Part shown: in pieces, positions 1 to 5,360 of the stretch
How positions within the stretch are numbered: the first letter of the stretch is position 1
Layout: every line of letters begins with the position of its first letter
Assembly (NCBI GenBank): GCA_002438345.1
Contig: DJUJ01000057.1
Coordinates: 72,060 to 77,419 of the forward strand
Source of the DNA: Paenibacillus sp. UBA6285
Lineage (GTDB): Bacteria > Bacillota > Bacilli > Paenibacillales > Paenibacillaceae
DNA length: 5,360 bases
Direction of reading: 5' to 3'
Translations under genes and position numbers: made by a program
Notes under the pieces: model-generated
Database searches by the model: none
What the model was told of the DNA's origin: nothing
Seen by the model: only the letters and a program-made list of their open reading frames with translations

Positions 1-1654
1 AATAGAGGGCAGAATACTCTGTTTGGAAAAGTCTATCTCTAGCTCCTGCCATAATGCTACTCATCGCCGTATAGATTCCATCCATATTCTCCATCGCCGA
101 ACTTCCAGCAGCATACGGGTTAGAGCTGACTTCAGATTTAACAAGTGGATCTGATACTAATTCCTTATTAAAAACAATATTCTCCTCGTAATATTGACGA
201 AGTGTTTGATAGCTTTTCAGAGAATCTGTCACTCCGTTACCCATCATTCGAATCTTATCAAGCAATGTTTTCGCTTCACCCAGCTTCGATTTTGCTTCTC
301 TCTCCAATTGCTTACGCTCTTTATCTGAGCTACGGTGCTGTTCGATTAAAGCCAAATCACTAGCGATAATACTTCCCTTCTCACCGTAGTTCTGTAGATA
401 GTTATTCACCACACGTGCAGCTTCAAGAACAGAAGATATCATTCGGTAGGAGTCACCGTCGTCACTCAAAGCTTCATACAGCACACCTGACATTCCTGCT
501 ACGATCGGTTCAATGGCCTCGTAAGCTCTTTGCTGCGTGGATATACTATTCTCCATCTGACTTAGATCAGTTGAGGAGAGAATCAGTGCATCTTCCTGCT
601 CACGCAGCTTTTTAAGCGGGTCTGAGCTTATCTCTCCTGAGCTTCCCGGAATATCCCAGTCATTAGCAGGATCATTTGATAGATCCACCCCCTCCATTCG
701 TGACTGTTCCAATACATTTCTCATCTCGTCATTCAATTGCTGTGCCTTCTTTAACTCTTCTTTCGCTCCCTCCATTAATCGTTCATGATCTTCACGAAAA
801 GCTGTTAATAAGGCAGGAAGCCTCGATAACATCTCAGTAGTTCGGCTCCGGTAGAGAGACAATTGATAAGTGTACTTTGCAGGCTTTTTACTATCACGAT
901 AAAGATCATCGTAGTATTTACTAAGGTAGTCGCTATACTGTGCGGGGATATCCGCGGCGGATTGCATGCTTCCGAGCGAACTGGCTGAAATGGACTCTGC
1001 AGGCGGATTCATAATCCATTGAAGTAACCTTCTTCCACTCTCCGCAGCTTGGCTTCTCCGCTCTAACATAAGATCCAAAGCCTCTTCTCGCTCGTCATAT
1101 AACGGCTGTAGCTTACTGAGTAATTCAGTAGCCCGTGAGGCCTCTGCCATTACTCCTGACATCGGCTTGAATTTACCTGCCAGTTCCAAAGCAAAATCCA
1201 CCGGAGCCTTATACTTCATTTCCTCCAGTATTTGTCGACTAACAACATCATAGCTACCCAGCGGCCTGCTCCATTCCAAAGATGACGATTCCAGTGCGAA
1301 GGGTACAAGATTGAACGCGTCACTCCGACCACTTTTATGCATATTGTCATTGAGTACCCGAGACAGCAGCATATCCCCGTCACTCTCTCCAAAGGCGAAT
1401 AAACCATACTTTTCTCGTAGCTCAACATCGTAGGATGACATTACAGAGCGAACGCTAGCCCTCGCTAGACGTTCCTCCTGAACATTTAAGGCAGCAATCC
1501 GCGCATAATCAATCAGCACAGCGGTAAATAGAAAGACGAAAGCCAGTACCATGATTAAAAAAATTGAGACCGAACCTTCCGTTTTACCCTTACTCTGCCT
1601 CTGTCTCTTTCGACTCTTACCGCTAACAAGGCAACTGGTAAAGATGGTCCTCAT
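1..1654 (-). CDS. Large membrane-anchored extracytoplasmic protein in the TadG position (DUF5702-like), 3'-truncated
   Basis: The frame runs from the ATG at 1654 to the left edge with no stop: 551 codons plus one base, checked triplet by triplet. A basic cytoplasmic N-terminus (KSRKRQRQSKGK, 13-24) precedes EGSVSIFLIMVLAFVFLF and one membrane helix at about 29-48. Next come DYARIAALNVQEERLARASV (49-68) and YDVELREKYGLFAFG (75-89). These resemble the N-terminus of DUF5702-type proteins found in Gram-positive Tad loci. This assignment is from memory and only moderately sure. The remaining 460 residues are polar and presumably outside the membrane. Lys/Glu/Leu-rich stretches at about 286-318 and 434-472 look coiled-coil. 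I see no enzymatic motif. Its place after tadE matches tadG/tadF-like genes of other loci. The N-terminus has Gly27 but Phe, not Glu, at +5, so cleavage by prepilin peptidase is unlikely. Its role in the pilus is inferred from context only. Confidence 0.88.
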   Translation of the reverse strand, partial: MRTIFTSCLVSGKSRKRQRQSKGKTEGSVSIFLIMVLAFVFLFTAVLIDYARIAALNVQEERLARASVRSVMSSYDVELREKYGLFAFGESDGDMLLSRVLNDNMHKSGRSDAFNLVPFALESSSLEWSRPLGSYDVVSRQILEEMKYKAPVDFALELAGKFKPMSGVMAEASRATELLSKLQPLYDEREEALDLMLERRSQAAESGRRLLQWIMNPPAESISASSLGSMQSAADIPAQYSDYLSKYYDDLYRDSKKPAKYTYQLSLYRSRTTEMLSRLPALLTAFREDHERLMEGAKEELKKAQQLNDEMRNVLEQSRMEGVDLSNDPANDWDIPGSSGEISSDPLKKLREQEDALILSSTDLSQMENSISTQQRAYEAIEPIVAGMSGVLYEALSDDGDSYRMISSVLEAARVVNNYLQNYGEKGSIIASDLALIEQHRSSDKERKQLEREAKSKLGEAKTLLDKIRMMGNGVTDSLKSYQTLRQYYEENIVFNKELVSDPLVKSEVSSNPYAAGSSAMENMDGIYTAMSSIMAGARDRLFQTEYSALY

Positions 1655-1714
1655 CAAAACCTCCCTCCTTATCCCTACCTTCAATAGAGACAAGATCCAC
1701 TAGCAAGGAAATAT
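1655..1714. other. 60-base spacer, the longest intergenic gap in the window
   Basis: This is the only gap of any length between genes. On the minus strand it holds a purine-rich block ending in the SD of the downstream gene. I see no stable inverted repeat followed by T residues, so no terminator. I also see no convincing -35/-10 pair. It is most simply read as an intra-operon spacer. Confidence 0.5.
1660..1670 (-). promoter_or_regulatory. Extended Shine-Dalgarno for the TadG-position gene
   Basis: Minus-strand AAGGAGGGAGG occupies 1670-1660. Its AAGGAGG core ends nine bases before the ATG at 1654, and a second GGGAGG ends five bases before it. It is the strongest SD in the window. It fixes the start of a gene that has no coupled upstream stop codon. 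Confidence 0.8.
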
Positions 1715-2389
1715 TCACTTATCCTGAAGCTTAGTCATCATTGCGGATGCATCCTTCTTATCCATGTGGACTCCAGACCCACTACTACCCTCTGAGCCTC
1801 CCTTGAACTTAGCCCCGAAGTAACGCATCAAGTCGACCGTACGAATAAACTCAACAGGCTCAGCGATGATAGATTGAGATTTTACATTTGGCTTTGCCTC
1901 ATCAGACAAAACTTCATCAAGTACTGGTAAGTTCAGTAGGCGATTTAACTCAGCGCTTACTTTCCGTCCGGTAAGTGTGTATGCGTAGTTCATATTTCCC
2001 GGCATATTATTCGGAATCATAATGGACGAATGTCTGAGTTTAATCACCGGTAGATCACTTTCATCTGACACTTCACCAGGTAGCTCTATTGTCGCGCCAT
2101 CACTTCCAGCTTCTCTGCCGAATAATGAGGCTAGCAAAGCATCGTCTCCAATTCTCCAATAAAGGGAGTCATACTCACCAGCAGCATAGGAGCCAGAAAC
2201 CTCTTTATGGCTGTTGTCCCAATTGTAAGCTGCACGCTCAGTAGCCCCTGAGGCCACTTGCAGGAGCATGGACTTCTGGTAGCTATACAAACAGAAGAAT
2301 AGAAGAAGCATTGTAATACACATGACCATCGGCAGTAGAAGTGAAGCTTCAATAGTAAAGCTACCTCGATCGTCCTTAAGCTTGTTCAC
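1715..2389 (-). CDS. tadE: TadE-like pseudopilin
   Basis: Probable minor pseudopilin of the Tad system, 224 residues, GTG start. A short charged leader ends at Gly9. It is followed by SFTIEASLLLPMVM, which gives the TadE signature and puts Glu14 at mature position +5, as in prepilin-peptidase substrates. One membrane helix spans about 15-37. The rest (about 38-224) is predicted extracytoplasmic and polar, with no catalytic motif that I recognise. Near the C-terminus a low-complexity Gly/Ser stretch (GGSEGSSGSG, about 197-206) precedes a charged tail ending LQDK. The protein is somewhat longer than the minimal TadE domain, so most of it is lineage-specific. The start codon overlaps the pilin stop in a GTGA arrangement, implying coupled translation. 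Domain identity rests on the N-terminal 50 residues and gene order; TadF is the alternative. Confidence 0.85.
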   Translation of the reverse strand: MNKLKDDRGSFTIEASLLLPMVMCITMLLLFFCLYSYQKSMLLQVASGATERAAYNWDNSHKEVSGSYAAGEYDSLYWRIGDDALLASLFGREAGSDGATIELPGEVSDESDLPVIKLRHSSIMIPNNMPGNMNYAYTLTGRKVSAELNRLLNLPVLDEVLSDEAKPNVKSQSIIAEPVEFIRTVDLMRYFGAKFKGGSEGSSGSGVHMDKKDASAMMTKLQDK

Positions 2390-2574
2390 TCGAATACTTC
2401 CTGGCTCTTTTCTCCCGCAGTTTTAATCAAAGCCTCCACTACCTCCTGAATCTTGTCCTTAAACAAAAGAACGACCGCAATCAACACAGCAATAATCAGA
2501 ATCATTTCCAGTGTCCCCAGGCCTTCCTCGTCCTTCCAAAAACTCTTCACACTACCCAACATTGTCGTCATCAT
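2386..2574 (-). CDS. flp: Flp1-like type IVb prepilin (probable major pilin)
   Basis: Short prepilin of 62 residues from the preferred ATG at 2574, or 65 from the ATG at 2583. The leader is hydrophilic and charged (KSFWKDEE) and ends in Gly18. The mature protein starts LGTLEMILIIAVLIAVVLLF, with Glu23 at mature position +5 and one hydrophobic helix at about 24-38. This is the class III/type IVb signature recognised by prepilin peptidase. A charged amphipathic tail (KDKIQEVVEALIKTAGEKSQEVFE, about 39-62) completes a mature chain of about 44 residues. The GLGTLE core resembles the Flp1-like pilins of Gram-positive Tad loci. The residue after Glu+5 is Met, where Gram-negative Flp pilins usually have Tyr. 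The processing peptidase is not in the window. The gene lies between tadC and tadE and overlaps tadE by four bases. It could be a minor pilin if another flp gene exists elsewhere, but its position and size favour the main subunit. Confidence 0.87.
   Translation of the reverse strand: MMTTMLGSVKSFWKDEEGLGTLEMILIIAVLIAVVLLFKDKIQEVVEALIKTAGEKSQEVFE
2397..2402 (-). promoter_or_regulatory. Shine-Dalgarno for tadE inside the pilin coding end
   Basis: Minus-strand AGGAAG at 2402-2397 lies seven bases before the GTG at 2389 and sits entirely within the last codons of the pilin. It supports the GTG as the tadE start. The next in-frame ATG is codon 21, inside the membrane helix. Confidence 0.65.
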
Positions 2575-2583
2575 TAGTTCCAT

Positions 2584-2589
2584 CCTCCT
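2584..2589 (-). promoter_or_regulatory. Shine-Dalgarno that decides the pilin start
   Basis: Minus-strand AGGAGG at 2589-2584 is a consensus SD that overlaps the tadC TAG stop (2590-2588). It abuts the first in-frame ATG at 2583 with zero spacing, which does not suit initiation. It lies nine bases from the ATG at 2574, which is ideal, and twelve from the ATG at 2571. The start at 2574 is therefore preferred. Confidence 0.75.
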
Positions 2590-3460
2590 ACATTTTTAAC
2601 ATCATGAATGCTGGTGTTCCCACCAGTACAATTACTATCAAAAAGATAACTACCATCGGAAAGACTAGTTTGGAGGAAGCTTGCTCCCCTCGCGTTCGGC
2701 TGATAGCTTTCCGTTTATCCCACAGCATCCGCGATAGGTCGCGCAGCGATAACACAAAATCCGCTCCACCTCTGCGGTAATTCAGAAGAACCGTCGTCGT
2801 GAACAACGATACCTCCTGCACTGCGCATCTCTTGCTAAAATTCTCGAATGCCTGCTGAAATGAATATCCTCCTTCCCATTCACTGGTCATGATCCTAAGC
2901 TCCTTATACAGTGGGTGATTAGCATTACCTCGGTGGCTCTCCACACAGCGGATAATCGCCCGTTGCACGGTCTCACCTGCTCCTACCAGCAGTACAATAC
3001 TGTTCAGGAGTTCTGGTAGCTCAAGCATAATATTTTGCTCTCTCACCCTCACCTTTTTATGTAAATCACTGACCATAGCAGCCGGTAGAGCCACCGCCAA
3101 GAAAGAACCCAAAATTACACCTGTCTGATCGCCGCTGAACCCTGTGATCAAACTTCCACCCACAAGCAACAACCAACTGTAACTAAGCATCTCACCCATG
3201 AACAGCAGTGTCCGTTCTGCGCTGTAACGCATCCCGTAACTTCGCTGCAGGGAACGCTGAATCCTGAACATCAACGATGGAAAACGGCTGGCGATGCCGC
3301 TTTTCTCAATGAGCAACAGCAGCGGTTCACCCAGCTTTCGAAGACGTAATCCTTCCATAGGAAGTCCTCTTAATCCGGCATATCTTTTTCCGCATTGAAT
3401 TCGTAACAGAACCCAGACAACCAGTAAAATAATAGTGACTACAGCACATAACCATCGCAT
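2588..3460 (-). CDS. tadC: TadC-like inner-membrane platform protein (type II secretion F domain)
   Basis: Second platform protein of the Tad pilus, 290 residues, ATG start with a well-placed SD. An N-terminal membrane helix (about 4-22) is followed by a basic cytoplasmic stretch, a hydrophobic pair near 84-106 and 112-130, and the F domain at about 146-260. That domain contains LPELLNSIVLLVGAGETVQRAI, beginning near 148, and a WEGGYSFQQAFENFSKR segment near 194-210. Next comes a basic RRGGADFVLSLRDLSRML region near 219-236. A strongly hydrophobic C-terminal helix lies near 264-287. This layout matches TadC, the expected heterologous partner of TadB. The TAG stop at 2588-2590 overlaps the SD of the pilin gene, tying pilin translation to tadC. 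No truncation or missing region is apparent. Confidence 0.92.
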   Translation of the reverse strand: MRWLCAVVTIILLVVWVLLRIQCGKRYAGLRGLPMEGLRLRKLGEPLLLLIEKSGIASRFPSLMFRIQRSLQRSYGMRYSAERTLLFMGEMLSYSWLLLVGGSLITGFSGDQTGVILGSFLAVALPAAMVSDLHKKVRVREQNIMLELPELLNSIVLLVGAGETVQRAIIRCVESHRGNANHPLYKELRIMTSEWEGGYSFQQAFENFSKRCAVQEVSLFTTTVLLNYRRGGADFVLSLRDLSRMLWDKRKAISRTRGEQASSKLVFPMVVIFLIVIVLVGTPAFMMLKM

Positions 3461-3468
3461 GATTTCAT

Positions 3469-3474
3469 CCCCTT
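3469..3474 (-). promoter_or_regulatory. Shine-Dalgarno for tadC, touching the tadB stop
   Basis: Minus-strand AAGGGG occupies 3474-3469, eight bases before the ATG at 3460. Its first A is the last base of the tadB TGA, so ribosomes finishing tadB end on the tadC ribosome-binding site. This favours translational coupling of the two platform proteins. Confidence 0.65.
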
Positions 3475-4277
3475 CACAGCGGAATGTCCATTATTTTAGT
3501 AGTCCAGAGATAACATAAAAACAAAGCTACTAGTGCAAGTGTCGATATGGCTATACCCGCTCCTGTGTACATGGGCTGCATATAGTCTCCTGCAGTCAAA
3601 CTCATAAAGATCACCATGATCAGTGGGGATATCAACAGCGCCTTAGCTTCGAATTTCTTCTGTGAAATGCTTACAGCAATATCTTGCTGAATATCCAGCT
3701 TCTCTCCAATAATCGTAGACGTATGGCGCACTACTTCTACAAGATCACCACCTGTACGTTTACATACAGAGAACACGTCAGCGAACCGCTCGATATCTTC
3801 CATTCCTGCTCTTTCACTGAAATCCCGAAGCGCTTCCTCCACTGGCTGACCGTATTCCATGCGCGTACAGATGATATTTAGCTCCGAGATCATATCACCG
3901 CCCCCCTCCGGGTCGAGCATACGTAAATCCTGGACCGCTTCCCGGAAAGCATTCTCAACCGAGCGCCCTGCTGAGAGCGAGGAAGACAATGAAAATAACG
4001 TCTGTTTAAACTGTAAATTAAGCATACTCCGGCGTCTTTTCAGCAAATAATTTCGCAGCATACGAGGTGCATACAGACCACCTGGCATAAGCAGTAACGA
4101 CAGTATCCAATGATGATAAAAAAGATATCCCACTCCAAACAGCAACAAACTACCTACTGCGATAGCCATAATTTTCTGTACCAAGGTCAACTCGTATACC
4201 GTATAATCCGGCAATAATGAATGGCCTCTGGAATCAGCTTCCTTAGGTTTTTCAGCAGCAAACTTAATCTTAAGCAC
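3474..4277 (-). CDS. tadB: TadB-like inner-membrane platform protein (type II secretion F domain)
   Basis: Integral-membrane platform protein of the Tad pilus, 267 residues, GTG start. A charged cytoplasmic N-terminus (about 1-33) is followed by a hydrophobic hairpin of two segments near 35-53 and 57-70. The cytoplasmic type II secretion F domain covers about 90-215 and contains LSAGRSVENAFREA (101-114), EYGQPVEEAL (141-150) and CKRTGGDLVEVV (172-183). Two C-terminal membrane helices lie near 213-229 and 237-258. This is the topology and size expected for TadB, and it lies directly upstream of a second, shorter-motif F-domain protein, the usual tadB-tadC pair. By family knowledge it pairs with TadC to form the membrane platform that contacts CpaF. 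It ends in TGA at 3474-3476, 13 bases before tadC. TadB versus TadC is assigned mainly from gene order and topology. Confidence 0.92.
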   Translation of the reverse strand: MLKIKFAAEKPKEADSRGHSLLPDYTVYELTLVQKIMAIAVGSLLLFGVGYLFYHHWILSLLLMPGGLYAPRMLRNYLLKRRRSMLNLQFKQTLFSLSSSLSAGRSVENAFREAVQDLRMLDPEGGGDMISELNIICTRMEYGQPVEEALRDFSERAGMEDIERFADVFSVCKRTGGDLVEVVRHTSTIIGEKLDIQQDIAVSISQKKFEAKALLISPLIMVIFMSLTAGDYMQPMYTGAGIAISTLALVALFLCYLWTTKIMDIPL

Positions 4278-4285
4278 TACCTCTT

Positions 4286-4294
4286 CCCCCTTTT
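4286..4294 (-). promoter_or_regulatory. Shine-Dalgarno for tadB (GTG start)
   Basis: On the minus strand a purine run AAAAGGGGG lies about 8-10 bases before the GTG at 4277. It sits in the 22-base gap after the cpaF stop. An in-frame TAA at 4293-4295 rules out any start further upstream. The next in-frame ATG is codon 37, which would delete the cytoplasmic N-terminus, so GTG is the best start. Confidence 0.7.
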
Positions 4295-4299
4295 AGAAT

Positions 4300-5360
4300 T
4301 CAGAATCCATGCTGTGATAACGGGTAGGAGGTTACACCAGCCATTCTAAGCTTTGCTGTATGCATAAGTGGGTTTCCACAAGAAACTAGCTCCCCTTGTA
4401 CCCATCCCTCTCGCTCACCGGACTCTTGAAATTCATATAGAGGGTTTAAGACCACTTCTCCATCTTTTAGGCCTGCAACCTCACTAATTTCCATTACTCG
4501 CCTAGAACGATCACGGAGCCTGGACAAGTGTACGAAAATATCAATCGCCGATGAGATTTGCTGACGAACAACCGTTACCGGCAGATCCGCAGCACTTAAC
4601 ACCATCGTCTCCAGACGACTGACCATATCTTGCGCGCTGTTGGAGTGACCCGTTGATAACGAACCATCGTGTCCAGTGTTCATCGCCTGTAGCATATCGA
4701 GGCATTCCGCTCCCCGTACCTCACCCACAACAATTCGATTGGGTCTCATCCGCAGCGAAGATCGAATCAAATCTCGAATGGAAATCTCCCCTCTACCTTC
4801 GGTATTCGCATTCCTCGTCTCCAAGGATACAAGATTAGGTACAGTTACAATCTGTAGCTCAGCAGAATCTTCTATTGTTATGACCCTCTCCTGTGAAGGG
4901 ATAAACTGAGATAACGCATTTAGAAAGGTGGTCTTCCCCGAGCCAGTCCCCCCGCTTATAAAAATGTTGTATTTAGCAGCAACTAAGATTTGCAGAAGCT
5001 CTGCTGCTTCCAGGCTTAAAGCTTCACGACTCACCAATTCATGCATCGTCATCGGCGTCTCCGGGAACTTACGTATGGTCATCGCTGGTCCTTTCAGCGA
5101 GACTGGCGGAAGTACGATATTCACACGGGATCCATCCTTCAGTCGAGCATCAACGATAGGAGAGGAGTCATTTACTACCCTGTTAACACCGGATACTACC
5201 GTTTGGATAATGTCCTCCAGCCTGCTACTGGACTCAAATTCCAATGGAAGACGACGAATCTGACCCTCCTCTTCTATAAAAATCTCAGTATGACTGTTTA
5301 TCATAATCTCCGTGATCGCCGGATTATCCACTAATGGCTGAAGCACATCCAATCCTCGGA
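4300..5360 (-). CDS. cpaF: CpaF/TadA-type secretion ATPase, 5'-truncated by the window edge
   Basis: Cytoplasmic hexameric ATPase of the type II/IV secretion family that powers Tad pilus assembly. Residue numbers count from the TTG at 5352. A DGSRVN motif lies near 73-78 in the N-terminal domain. Walker A GGTGSGKTT is at 134-142, the acidic Asp-box ITIEDSAELQ at about 158-167, Walker B RIVVGE at 206-211, and a His-box region with TGHDGS and STGHSNS at 226-239. All nucleotide-binding motifs are intact, so the enzyme should be active. The frame ends in TGA at 4300-4302. At the 5' side it stays open through the last base. The TTG reads as a leucine in a typical CpaF stretch (RGLDVLQPLVDNPAITEIMINS, split around residue 1), so it is not the true start; the family's N-terminal extension lies outside the window. 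About 353 residues are visible. It is first in the run and probably co-transcribed with tadB. The family call is near certain; Tad rather than another T4P/T2S system follows from the neighbours. Confidence 0.96.
   Translation of the reverse strand, partial: RGLDVLQPLVDNPAITEIMINSHTEIFIEEEGQIRRLPLEFESSSRLEDIIQTVVSGVNRVVNDSSPIVDARLKDGSRVNIVLPPVSLKGPAMTIRKFPETPMTMHELVSREALSLEAAELLQILVAAKYNIFISGGTGSGKTTFLNALSQFIPSQERVITIEDSAELQIVTVPNLVSLETRNANTEGRGEISIRDLIRSSLRMRPNRIVVGEVRGAECLDMLQAMNTGHDGSLSTGHSNSAQDMVSRLETMVLSAADLPVTVVRQQISSAIDIFVHLSRLRDRSRRVMEISEVAGLKDGEVVLNPLYEFQESGEREGWVQGELVSCGNPLMHTAKLRMAGVTSYPLSQHGF

Larger units (their letters stand above)
1..5360 (-). other. Tad/Flp pilus assembly operon (partial at both ends)
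   Basis: Six consecutive minus-strand genes with gaps of 22 and 13 bases, an SD/stop overlap, a four-base overlap and one 60-base spacer are best explained as one transcript. The order ATPase, TadB, TadC, pilin, TadE, TadG-position protein is the conserved core of Tad loci. Missing from the window are the prepilin peptidase (TadV/CpaA), the TadZ/CpaE localisation ATPase and RcpC/CpaB. In this orientation these would be expected beyond the right edge or elsewhere in the genome. A secretin is absent, as expected for a cell with one membrane. Confidence 0.85.

Noticed and set aside
1216..1428. Minus-strand 70-codon open frame
   Set aside because: It is an alternative frame inside the long TadG-position gene on the same strand, and its Cys/Trp-rich composition is not protein-like.
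1655..1714. Possible internal promoter or terminator before the TadG-position gene
   Set aside because: No -35/-10 pair with acceptable spacing and no hairpin with a T tail could be found by eye; only the SD is convincing.
2131..2352. Minus-strand 73-codon open frame
   Set aside because: It is a shifted frame within tadE; the tadE frame carries the conserved GSFTIEA motif and an SD-supported start.
2511..2780. Plus-strand 89-codon open frame spanning the pilin/tadC junction
   Set aside because: It is antisense to two well-supported genes, has low-complexity Ser/Thr/Pro composition and no SD-supported context.
4928..5263. Plus-strand open frame of 111 codons opposite cpaF
   Set aside because: It lies wholly antisense to conserved CpaF sequence that includes the Walker A region. 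It has no recognisable domain or SD and is a by-product of the opposite frame.
1..5360. CRISPR array, insertion sequence, tRNA/rRNA or direct repeats
   Set aside because: The window is almost fully occupied by coding sequence and no repeated units, terminal inverted repeats or RNA-gene signatures were seen.

Overview
The window is one continuous block of minus-strand genes. It reads, from the right edge to the left, as the core of a Tad/Flp (type IVc) pilus or tight-adherence locus of a Gram-positive bacterium. Gene order in the direction of transcription is: CpaF/TadA secretion ATPase (5' end cut by the right edge), TadB-like and TadC-like inner-membrane platform proteins, a short Flp1-like prepilin, a TadE-like pseudopilin, and a large one-helix-anchored extracytoplasmic protein in the TadG position (3' end cut by the left edge). 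No plus-strand gene is supportable.

The organism is most likely a Bacillota member of the Paenibacillus/Bacillales type. The reasons are strong AGGAGG-class Shine-Dalgarno sites before the genes whose upstream region is visible, GTG starts, moderate GC by eye, and a compact cpaF-tadB-tadC-flp-tadE order with no outer-membrane genes between them. The genus is an inference; the Gram-positive assignment is firmer.

Layout: cpaF occupies 5360-4300 and is followed by a 22-base gap with an SD. tadB (4277-3474, GTG start) is followed by a 13-base gap, then tadC (3460-2588). The tadC stop codon is part of the pilin's SD. The pilin runs 2574-2386 and overlaps tadE (2389-1715, GTG start) by four bases. 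A 60-base spacer with a very strong SD then leads into the last reading frame (1654 to 1), which I translated codon by codon and found open to the window edge. There is no promoter or terminator I can support, so the set is probably one polycistronic message with translational coupling.

Working model: CpaF hydrolyses ATP at the cytoplasmic face of the TadB/TadC platform and drives assembly of the small Flp prepilin after it is cleaved by a prepilin peptidase not encoded here. TadE has the same Gly/Glu+5 processing signature and probably acts as a minor pseudopilin. The TadG-position protein has a related N-terminus but lacks Glu+5. It is more likely a permanently anchored, coiled-coil-rich extracytoplasmic component. 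The pilus system is a known one. The least characterised part is the large protein at 1654-1.
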